DNA of 64,000 nucleotides, taken from contig NZ_KB898187.1 of NCBI RefSeq assembly GCF_000377505.1, forward strand, positions 124,001 to 188,000. Direction: 5' to 3'. The notes beneath the pieces are model-generated. The model was given only the letters and a program-made list of their open reading frames with translations. It was not told the origin of the DNA and made no database searches. Source of the DNA: Paenibacillus massiliensis 2301065 = DSM 16942 (GTDB lineage: Bacteria; Bacillota; Bacilli; Paenibacillales; Paenibacillaceae). Shown one piece after another: positions 55,084 through 62,482 of this stretch. A program made the position numbers and the translations under genes. Every line of letters begins with the position of its first letter. The first letter of the stretch is position 1.

Positions 55084-56140
55084 CATCGGACATAGTCTTG
55101 TCTGTAAGATGAGCATAGACCTCGGTCGTCTCTGTTGAAGCATGACCAAGCTGCTCCTTCGTTTTGTAGATATCATTTTGCAAATAATAGTCGGTTGCGA
55201 ACGAATGTCTTAGCTTGTGTACGGTCAGGGAAGGCTTACCATAGCGTTTGGCATATTTGATGATCATGGCCTGTATGGCACGCTTCGTCATTCGCTTGCC
55301 TTCCTGTGCGCCATTGGGAATGGCCAGGAACAGAGCCTTCTCACGCTTGACAGGACGATAGCGCTGATGACGAAGCTCCAGATATTCCGCCAGATCGTCT
55401 CTTGCTTGTCCACGAAAATAGACGGGAGTCTTGAAGGTCTCGTCATTATTCCCTTTCCGATAGACGTAGAGCAGCTTGTTGTTCATGTCCAGGTCATCGA
55501 CATTCAGATTGACAACCTCGGACACCCGCAGCCCGGAATTCAGAATGAGGCTGGCAATACAGGCATCCCGTTCCTTATTCAGGTTATAGGCAAACATAGC
55601 TTGCTTATTATCGGCAGCATCATGTCCATAGCCCTCATGGATGTACGCAATGAATTCCAGCAGCTCATCCTCTTCCAGCAGCTTTCCTTTCAGCTTGGCC
55701 GCGGTGTCCTTGGGCTTATGAATTCGCTTGATCTCTACCTTGGCCATAATGTTCCGTTTCAGTAGTGGATAGAACTCTTCATCCTCGGCGATCTGGCTTA
55801 AGTAATGGAACATAGAGCGCAGGGAGGACAGCTTGCGTGATACGGTAATTCGCGAATTTGCTCCCTCTCTTTTCGTTGTCAGAAAAAGCCGATAGCTGGT
55901 AATACTATTCATATGTAGCTTCTCCAGCTCCTCCAGCGTTACGCCACTATTTCGATCTGCAGAGGAGAGTCCTTCGGCGCGAAGCCAATTGAAGAAGATA
56001 TCGTAATCTCGTACATACTCCAGCAGAGTAGAGGGAGACAGGTCCGGCAGCTTATAGTCGACAAACTGCTGTACATACCACGGCATGGACGGAAGCTTCT
56101 CGTCAAGCTTTTGCCGATCGATTTCCTTTTGGACATTCAT
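55058..56140 (-). CDS. xerS: Tyrosine recombinase XerS
   Basis: A 360-residue site-specific recombinase. The N-terminus (MPWYVQQFVDYKL and LLEYVRDYDIFFNWL) matches the streptococcal/lactococcal single-recombinase XerS rather than XerC/D. Catalytic residues: Arg in SGLRVSEVV, His-x-x-Arg in HKLRHSFATD, His in LGHASTET, Tyr in VYAHL. In its family it resolves chromosome dimers at a dif-like site. Start at 56140 has GAGGTG six bases upstream. Its 3' end overlaps mobB. Confidence 0.9.
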   Translation of the reverse strand: MNVQKEIDRQKLDEKLPSMPWYVQQFVDYKLPDLSPSTLLEYVRDYDIFFNWLRAEGLSSADRNSGVTLEELEKLHMNSITSYRLFLTTKREGANSRITVSRKLSSLRSMFHYLSQIAEDEEFYPLLKRNIMAKVEIKRIHKPKDTAAKLKGKLLEEDELLEFIAYIHEGYGHDAADNKQAMFAYNLNKERDACIASLILNSGLRVSEVVNLNVDDLDMNNKLLYVYRKGNNDETFKTPVYFRGQARDDLAEYLELRHQRYRPVKREKALFLAIPNGAQEGKRMTKRAIQAMIIKYAKRYGKPSLTVHKLRHSFATDYYLQNDIYKTKEQLGHASTETTEVYAHLTDKTMSDAIERRADA

Positions 56141-56203
56141 CTCATACACCTCAGATATTCTAGGATTCTACTGTATTTTAGCACATTGCAGGAGGCGACG
56201 ACA

Positions 56204-56689
56204 TTGAACTTGAGGATTGAGCGTGTCCCGTATGAGCAGAAGCATATCATCAAGCATCTGATGCAGTTTTATTTGTATGATTTCACGGAATTTCTTAATA
56301 TCCCTTTGGCTGAGGATGGGCGCTATCCGCCTTATCCGGATTTGGCTGAATATTGGACCAGTGGGGATGCCAAGCTTCCTTTTGTCTTCCGAAGAGAGGA
56401 TGTGCCTATTGGCTTTGCCCTTATCGATCAAATGGAGGCCAGCACGGAGTGTGATTTTTATATGGCGGAGTTCTTCGTGCTTCGTCCGTTCCGCAGAGAT
56501 GGCATCGGGACCTATGCAGCACATCAGCTGTTCCGGATGATGCCAGGCAGATGGAAGGTTACACAGGTGAAGAGTAACGTCCCGGCCCAGCTATTCTGGC
56601 GTAAGACCGTTGATTCTTACACGGAAGGCGATTATAAGGAACGAACACATCCGTGGAAGGGGAGTACAAGTCAGTATTTCACATCATGA
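56204..56689 (+). CDS. GNAT family N-acetyltransferase
   Basis: A 161-residue acetyltransferase (IGFALIDQM, FVLRPFRRDGIGTYAAHQLF is the acetyl-CoA loop). Substrate unknown. TTG start at 56204, eight bases after AGGAGG, chosen because the upstream frame lies in the xerS promoter region and lacks similarity. Confidence 0.85.
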   Translation: MNLRIERVPYEQKHIIKHLMQFYLYDFTEFLNIPLAEDGRYPPYPDLAEYWTSGDAKLPFVFRREDVPIGFALIDQMEASTECDFYMAEFFVLRPFRRDGIGTYAAHQLFRMMPGRWKVTQVKSNVPAQLFWRKTVDSYTEGDYKERTHPWKGSTSQYFTS

Positions 56690-56842
56690 AATAAAATGAT
56701 TTATGTTATTAATTATTCATGGGGTAATTTAGTTTTTTTCGAAATCATTCAGAAATCTGTCTCTCCGAAAGCTGTCTCATTGATCATCTTCTTTTGACGT
56801 AGTTATTGGCGAGGTTAGTTGTTGTTAATGCATTATTTTATT

Positions 56843-56867
56843 ATTTCAGTATATGAAAAATTCACAA
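56843..56867. repeat. 25-base repeat, copy 1
   Basis: ATTTCAgtATATGAAAAATTCACAA, identical to the copy at 58403-58427 except for two adjacent bases. The core TTTCA-N5-TGAAA is an inverted repeat. Confidence 0.8.
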
Positions 56868-57048
56868 AAGAGTCTGGCAAAATCATTCTGAGTCCACTTG
56901 CGGCAATTGCATTCATTGAGCACATTCACCGAACATACATGGAACACATTCACTGAGGTCATACTGATAATATGTATATGGATGAGAATATTCGGAAGGA
57001 TGGCCTCGCGTTGAGCGGCTGCCAACTGCTTTGGTCTTGTACATAAGC

Positions 57049-57093
57049 AATCCCCCAGTTAGCGCGAATATCGCGTGTGGCTGGGGGATTTTT
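57049..57093 (+). terminator. Orphan terminator downstream of GNAT gene
   Basis: AATCCCCCAGttAGCgCG pairs with CGcGTGTGGCTGGGGGATT and runs into TTTTT on the plus strand; the minus strand has no T-run, so it does not belong to the AEC gene. Confidence 0.85.
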
Positions 57094-57174
57094 GCCTAAT
57101 ATATAGATTAGAGTGCTTCAAGACGCTCCTCATGCCTGTTCGACACAACATGCCATGAACCATCCGAAAGAGGC

Positions 57175-58113
57175 TTAACCAAGCTGCTGCGCGAAGGTGA
57201 TCAGCACGGTCATGGTAATCACATTCACAAGTGTAGACAAAAGGACGGTCTGCGCGGCAAAATCAGGCTCGTTCTTGTACTCCTCAGCCAGGATGGCCGT
57301 ATTCACACCTGTAGGCATGCCTGATGCAATCAGCAGCGCTTGTGCAGGAACACCTTCGAGTCCGAGCAGCAGCACAAGTGAAAATCCCACCGCCGGTCCG
57401 ACAAGAAGGCGAAGCACCATACTGAGATAGACGGAAAACCGCTTCATGCGAAAAGGATATTGCACGATCTGTGCCCCCAGTGTCAACAGAGCCAAAGCAA
57501 CCATCGAGCGACTGACATAGTTCAGCGGCTCCATAAGCAAGGGAGGTAGGGGCTCATGCAGCAGATTCAGACCAAGACCAAGCACGAGAGCGTAAGGGAC
57601 AGGCATTTTTAGAAAGTTCATTAATATTTTACGCGGGCTTGCGCTTCCGTTCTGCACGACAAATGCACCGTAGGTAAAGGTGATGAAGCTTTGAAAGGTC
57701 ATGACAAGGGCTTGGACAGAAGCGGCGACAGGCTCGCCCTTGAAGACCAGCTCGTTGATCGGAATCCCATAATTTCCGGAGTTATCAAGCATGACGCTAT
57801 TGGTAAAAGCACCGCGCATCCCGGGACTGTATTTCATTGAGCGTGCTACGACGGTACTGATCAGATACAGGATCAAGACATACAGGACGTAGAACAGGGC
57901 TACAGACCCTAGCAAGGAGAAGGGAATATTCGAGCTATAAAGACTGACAAATACGATGGCAGGAGTTATATAATAAAAATTGATTTTCGCCAATGTGTAC
58001 AAATCTAGACGGAAAGCATACTGCATAATACATCCAAAACCGATCAGCACGAAAATGGGTAGTACTACTTCAAGTAAAATAGATAGGAACATGCCATAGT
58101 CAACTTCTTTCAT
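57175..58113 (-). CDS. AEC (auxin efflux carrier) family transporter
   Basis: A 312-residue membrane protein with about 10 helices in two halves (VVLPIFVLIGFG ; ASGMPTGVNTAILAEEY is the family's C-terminal half). AEC proteins export small organic molecules or transport malate-like acids. The start is unsettled: 58113 or 58092 begin just before the first helix, neither with a strong site. An in-frame extension to 58425 adds 104 residues with no family similarity. Confidence 0.85.
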   Translation of the reverse strand: MKEVDYGMFLSILLEVVLPIFVLIGFGCIMQYAFRLDLYTLAKINFYYITPAIVFVSLYSSNIPFSLLGSVALFYVLYVLILYLISTVVARSMKYSPGMRGAFTNSVMLDNSGNYGIPINELVFKGEPVAASVQALVMTFQSFITFTYGAFVVQNGSASPRKILMNFLKMPVPYALVLGLGLNLLHEPLPPLLMEPLNYVSRSMVALALLTLGAQIVQYPFRMKRFSVYLSMVLRLLVGPAVGFSLVLLLGLEGVPAQALLIASGMPTGVNTAILAEEYKNEPDFAAQTVLLSTLVNVITMTVLITFAQQLG

Positions 58114-58578
58114 CCAGTAGTTACGTCGAATCAAGGATCTCCCGAGATAGACACTGATAAAAATTATACTGCAAAAGTGAAAGCCATCGGGTAGCAAATT
58201 TCTGAAATCGACAATAAAAAATGTGAACAAAGTCAAAATTGCATCAATATGTGCACAGAAGCAGGCTTTGGATAACTGTAATTTTGTTCGTATTAGGCAC
58301 GAATAAGAACGTGCGTTCCTTGATGAACTGAGAAACATGCAGCAACAATATGAAATTAACACTGGGCCAGAATGAAGTTCATTTATAGCTACTATTTTTC
58401 TCATTTCAACATATGAAAAATTCACAATAGTAAAAGCAACGAATCTTGTACATTCCGTGCTAACCCAGCCTATCCCACATATCTATATAGAGAAAAGTTC
58501 CGGTTCCACAACCCACCCCGCCTACATACACTACTTGAGACCTGTTTTTCTAATCACTCTGAAGGGAGAGACACTTTC
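58114..58578. other. Divergent region AEC gene / methyltransferase
   Basis: About 465 bases. It holds copy 2 of the 25-base repeat (58403-58427). No convincing promoter on either side; the frame open on the minus strand up to 58425 is probably not coding. Confidence 0.5.
58403..58427. repeat. 25-base repeat, copy 2
   Basis: ATTTCAacATATGAAAAATTCACAA, upstream of the AEC gene; copy 1 is downstream of it at 56843-56867. Confidence 0.8.
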
Positions 58579-59274
58579 GTGCATCGATTCTGGGAGAAAG
58601 TGATCAAACCGATTTTGGCCGTAGTACAGCCGTCATCCATTGTGGAGATAGGCTCCCTGACCGGGCTGAACACGGTAAAGCTTCTGGATTACTGCAAGCA
58701 TCTGGACGCCGTCTGCTATGTCATTGATCCCCATCCTAAATTTGAGGTGGAGTGGATGAAGATCTATTACCGGGAGAAGTTCGAGCTTCGTCAGCAGCTC
58801 AGCCTGGAGGCATTACCCGAGCTTGAACAGTATGACCTGCTTCTGATTGATGGCGATCATAATTACTACACTGTCTATCATGAGCTGAAGCATGCAGAGG
58901 ATATGGCAAAGCTCAGTGGAAGGTTCCCGGTCATTTTGCTACATGATACTGCGTGGCCGTATGGACGGCGAGATATGTACTACGACCCTAATAATGTGCC
59001 GGAGGAGCAGCGCCAGCCATGCGCCTTGAGTGGGATCGTTCCAGGCTCATCCGCGCTGGTCGAAGGAGCTTTCAATCACACGGTACATAATGCTCTCACG
59101 GAATATGGGGAGCGAAACGGTGTACTGACGGCGGTGGAAGATTTTGTGAAGCAATCCGAGGTCAAGCTGAAGCTGTATTTACTGCATTCCAACAATGGTC
59201 TGGGTATACTGCTTCCTGAGGATTCGGAGCTGAATCCGGTGATTTCATTCATTGTAAATACCTCAGGGCTATAG
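58579..59274 (+). CDS. Class I SAM-dependent methyltransferase
   Basis: A 231-residue protein with a Rossmann motif (IVEIGSLTGLN) and the acidic LLIDGDHNYYTVYHEL loop of the Methyltransf_24/cephalosporin-hydroxylase-like group. GTG start behind AAGGGAGAG. It lies 36 bases upstream of a glycosyltransferase, so a role in modifying a surface or spore glycan is likely (inference). Confidence 0.82.
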   Translation: MHRFWEKVIKPILAVVQPSSIVEIGSLTGLNTVKLLDYCKHLDAVCYVIDPHPKFEVEWMKIYYREKFELRQQLSLEALPELEQYDLLLIDGDHNYYTVYHELKHAEDMAKLSGRFPVILLHDTAWPYGRRDMYYDPNNVPEEQRQPCALSGIVPGSSALVEGAFNHTVHNALTEYGERNGVLTAVEDFVKQSEVKLKLYLLHSNNGLGILLPEDSELNPVISFIVNTSGL

Positions 59275-59310
59275 CGCTTGAGATAAGGGCAAAGGGAAAG
59301 GAGGCGGCCT

Positions 59311-60213
59311 ATGAGCCTAACATCTATTATCATTCTGACCCATAACGGTCTGGACATGACACGTGATTGTGTGGACAGCATCTTCAGACATACTCCGGAG
59401 CCGTTCGAGCTAATTTTTGTAGACAATGCTTCAACTGACGGCACCGTGGAGTACCTGAAGACGGTTCCACAGTCCAGACTTATCTGTAATGACTATAACG
59501 CGGGATTTGCGGCTGGATGCAATCAGGGTCTACTAGCTGCAGAGGGTAAATACCTGCTGCTATTGAATAATGACACGATCGTAACGAAGCATTGGCTGGG
59601 TGGATTGATGCAACGCCTGGAAAAGCAACCCGAGTTAGGGGCGGTGGGGCCTGTAGCGACTCATGTTGCACCGATACAGTGTGTGTACGATTATAACGGG
59701 AACAATGTAGCCGACATTGATGCATACGCTGCACACCGAGCTAATACGCATCACGGCCAAGGCTTTTATTCCCATAAGCTGATTGGCTTCTGTATGCTGA
59801 TCAAGAGAGAGGTACTAGAGCGGATTGGCGGGCTGGATGAACGTTTTTTTCCAGGGAATTATGAGGATGACGATCTCTCGCTGCGCATTCGGATTGCAGG
59901 GTATGCCCTGTGGGTGGCACAGGATGTATTTATCTATCATAAGGGACAGGGAACGTTTGAGTACACCGCAGCACAGGTTGGCTACCGACTAACGTCGATG
60001 GAGAATGCGGAGCGCTTCCGTGAGAAATGGAATGTAGGATTGTCAGCCTTTGAGATTGCACTGCGTGGCTACAATCCGACAGACATCGTCTTGCGAGATA
60101 CGATCTTCATACCAGAGCGGCATTGTATTCCTTTAATGTCAGTTAGGCAGGGAGCGGCCAATACGGAGCCATCTGTTAAGACGGAGGATTCAGCAACCGA
60201 TCAAGAAGACTAA
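59311..60213 (+). CDS. Family 2 glycosyltransferase
   Basis: A 300-residue GT2 enzyme (about 3-240): SIIILTHNG at the start, FVDNASTDGT, the metal/nucleotide site LLNNDTIV and the catalytic NYEDDDLSLR. It resembles rhamnosyl- or galactosyltransferases of S-layer and polysaccharide synthesis. No signal or membrane helix. It is paired with the preceding methyltransferase. Confidence 0.9.
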   Translation: MSLTSIIILTHNGLDMTRDCVDSIFRHTPEPFELIFVDNASTDGTVEYLKTVPQSRLICNDYNAGFAAGCNQGLLAAEGKYLLLLNNDTIVTKHWLGGLMQRLEKQPELGAVGPVATHVAPIQCVYDYNGNNVADIDAYAAHRANTHHGQGFYSHKLIGFCMLIKREVLERIGGLDERFFPGNYEDDDLSLRIRIAGYALWVAQDVFIYHKGQGTFEYTAAQVGYRLTSMENAERFREKWNVGLSAFEIALRGYNPTDIVLRDTIFIPERHCIPLMSVRQGAANTEPSVKTEDSATDQED

Positions 60214-60303
60214 TCAACAATTTAACCATTTCGTGCAATACGTGCAAGGGTAACAGGTAACAGTAGGGTGATGAGTGTATAGCAAGTTGGGTCTAGTCCA
60301 AAA

Positions 60304-60405
60304 GACAGTCCGATGGTAGCCGAGGAATGCTCTTGTCAACATTATTGGCACTACATGCCATGACTTGACTGGAAGATTACTCAAGCTATATCGGACTGTT
60401 TTTTG
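60304..60405. terminator. Long-loop terminator after the glycosyltransferase
   Basis: ACAGTCCGAT pairs with ATCGGACTGT across about 75 bases holding nested GTCAA/TTGAC and TGGCA/TGCCA stems, followed by TTTTTTG. Confidence 0.75.
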
Positions 60406-60465
60406 ATATTACTCGTGTTTGAAGCTGAAGCTAATGAATTGAACCTATCAAGCTCTTATTCCAGA

Positions 60466-61182
60466 TTAAGACTTAGGAATATCGCAGCCTTCGTCTGTAC
60501 AGACATTACCGCCATCGTCATCAGTGGAATTCAGCACAGTCAGGGGTGATCTCTCTGCCCAGGCTTTCTGAAGCGCGTCTCTGAATACCTCTGGTGGCTG
60601 TGCGCCTGACACCGCGAATTTGCGATCGAACACAAAGAATGGCACTCCGCGAACTCCAAGCTGGCTACCTTCAGCCTCATCCGAACGAACCTCAGCTGCA
60701 TACTGATCACTCGCAAGCACGGACGCCGCCTGTTCTCGATCCAGCCCCACTTCAGCAGCCAAAGCCCCTAGCGTATCTGGCTGCCCGATATGCTTCCCTT
60801 CCATGAACACAGCCTCGAACAAGCGCTCACTTAATTCAAGCATCTTATGATTAGCAGCTGCCCAATGTGTCAAGCGGTGAGCATCGAATGAATTGGTTGG
60901 CACCATGTCATCAATCTGATACTCCAGTCCTGCAGTTCTTGCGTTAGCCTTCATGTTATCATTCATGGCTTGCGCTTCCTCCAGGCTTACGCCGTATTTT
61001 GCAGATAGCTCCTCTTTGATTGTTTTTCCGCTATTGAGCTCGGCGTCTGGGTTTAATTCAAAGCTCTTGAATGTAATTTCGACTTCATCCCGGTGAGGGA
61101 ATGTGGCAAGCACCTGCTCCAGACGGCGTTTGCCAATATAGCAGAATGGACACATATAATCGGACCAAATTTCAATATTCAT
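60466..61182 (-). CDS. DsbA-family oxidoreductase (FrnE-like)
   Basis: A 238-residue thioredoxin-fold protein with a CPFC active site (C11, C14) and the helical insert of FrnE (EEAQAMNDNMKANARTAGLEY). It lacks a signal peptide, so it acts in the cytoplasm. The start at 61182 is behind GGAGGTC; a 20-codon extension is rejected. A C-terminal Cys-containing tail (VCTDEGCDIP) may be redox-active. Confidence 0.92.
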   Translation of the reverse strand: MNIEIWSDYMCPFCYIGKRRLEQVLATFPHRDEVEITFKSFELNPDAELNSGKTIKEELSAKYGVSLEEAQAMNDNMKANARTAGLEYQIDDMVPTNSFDAHRLTHWAAANHKMLELSERLFEAVFMEGKHIGQPDTLGALAAEVGLDREQAASVLASDQYAAEVRSDEAEGSQLGVRGVPFFVFDRKFAVSGAQPPEVFRDALQKAWAERSPLTVLNSTDDDGGNVCTDEGCDIPKS

Positions 61183-61665
61183 CAATAGACCTCCAATTGT
61201 TATTGCAGTAAATGAAACATTGATAGTTACATAATCAATCAAATTATAATCAATCTAAGAGTAAAATTCAAAATGAATTATACCAAGTTAACTCATAAGA
61301 ATTATTGACAAACATTTGTGAGAGGGAATATAATCACCCTAATTCAGATCAGTAGTCTGGAGAACAGATGCTCTAATCTAAAATTAGTCACATTTTAATA
61401 CTATAAAATTACAAAATATGATATCAATTTGATACAAATATATGGAAATGATCTCATAAACAAGCTAAAATGACTTATATCAGAGCGAGGGAACTTATTG
61501 GTATTCAACGTAATTAATCCCTCTCAGACCAAGAGTCTACTAATTGATAAATAATGATTATATAAGAAAAATTTGGTAATATAATCCGAAAAATAACTGT
61601 ATGTTGCTTTTTCGAGACTCGTTAATCATCTCTGATTAGTAACAAGTAATGATGTGGAGGTTTAC
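61183..61665. other. AT-rich divergent region before the hydantoinase operon
   Basis: About 480 bases. Contains a symmetrical TATCAA-T-TTGATA (61422-61434) and a perfect TATAAT (61580-61585), the latter without a good -35. I see no coding potential. Confidence 0.55.
61422..61434. promoter_or_regulatory. Inverted repeat, candidate operator
   Basis: TATCAA-T-TTGATA, perfect arms, about 230 bases upstream of the FCD regulator. Confidence 0.4.
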
Positions 61666-62403
61666 ATGCTGACCAAGGATTATGAGCAATTAAAGCTGGA
61701 GCACGATCTGTTGTTACACCTTTCCAAATACGATACGCCTGTAGGAGCGACGACGCTCGTGCTAGTCATGGACAAGGAATTCGGACTAAGTCAGGCTTCG
61801 ATCGGCAGAAAGCTGATGGAATTCGATGCTCTGGGCTATACCGAAAGTGTGGGGCGAAAAGGGCGTGTACTTGCAACAACCGGACGAGAGAGGCTCAAGA
61901 GCCTTGAGCGGGAGCTGGCCAAGTTCCGTGACAACGCCAAGCTGATGCAGGCTCTGCATGTATCGGACAAGCAGTCGCTAATTGATCTGCTTGTCGCAAG
62001 ACGAGCCCTCGAAAGAGAGACCGTATGGCTGGCGGCTCAGCATGCTACAGAGGAGCAGGTAAATATGCTATGGGAATCCATTGCGCGCCAGAATAAATTA
62101 ATGGCTGATGGTAAGATTCCAATCCAGGAGGATCGGGAATTCCATGAATTAATCGCCAAAGCCTCAGGTAATTTCATTCTTCTGCATGCACTGCAGCTCG
62201 TATGGGGTGAAGGAGCACATCTTCCCGCTACTGCACTGATTCGCAGGTCTGTAGGGAGCGAGCTGGTCGTCGATCATCAGAAGATTGTAGAATGTATCGC
62301 CACCGGCTCACCGTATGAAGCAGCATCGGCCATGGTTACGCACATTAATCAGATGATTGAGGATGTTCATAAATATTACGATCAGATTCATGCTCAGCAA
62401 TAA
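61666..62403 (+). CDS. FCD-domain transcriptional regulator with unusual N-terminal helix-turn-helix
   Basis: A 245-residue regulator. The C-terminal part (about 105-235) is an FCD effector domain as in FadR-type GntR proteins (LLVARRALERETVWLAA, DREFHELIAKASGN, DHQKIVECIATG). The N-terminal part (LLLHLSKYDTPVGATT, ASIGRKLMEFDALGYTESVGRKGRVLAT) is not the GntR winged helix; it resembles the NrpR/HTH_12 type. Start at 61666 is behind GTGGAGG. The hydantoinase gene follows 79 bases later and is the likely target. Confidence 0.88.
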   Translation: MLTKDYEQLKLEHDLLLHLSKYDTPVGATTLVLVMDKEFGLSQASIGRKLMEFDALGYTESVGRKGRVLATTGRERLKSLERELAKFRDNAKLMQALHVSDKQSLIDLLVARRALERETVWLAAQHATEEQVNMLWESIARQNKLMADGKIPIQEDREFHELIAKASGNFILLHALQLVWGEGAHLPATALIRRSVGSELVVDHQKIVECIATGSPYEAASAMVTHINQMIEDVHKYYDQIHAQQ

Positions 62404-62482
62404 CGTTCTTCACAAGCGAGGGACATTCTAGGTCAGGGCTAGGCAGCATGAGGTATTGGACTGGCAATTAGGGGGAACAGAC

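Larger units (their letters stand above)
56690..57174. other. Gene-free region with repeat and orphan terminator
   Basis: About 485 bases without a recognisable gene. It contains a copy of the TTTCA-TGAAA repeat (56843-56867) and a strong plus-strand terminator (57049-57093), 360 bases after the nearest plus-strand stop. A non-coding RNA or a long 3' untranslated region is possible. Confidence 0.5.

Noticed and set aside
56141..56203. A dif-like recombination site next to xerS
   Set aside because: In streptococci the site lies beside xerS, but this short stretch has no paired 11-base arms of the expected kind.
58114..58425. N-terminal 104-residue extension of the AEC transporter
   Set aside because: The frame is open, but the residues are Cys-rich without family similarity and overlap the upstream 25-base repeat; the conserved protein starts at the first helix.
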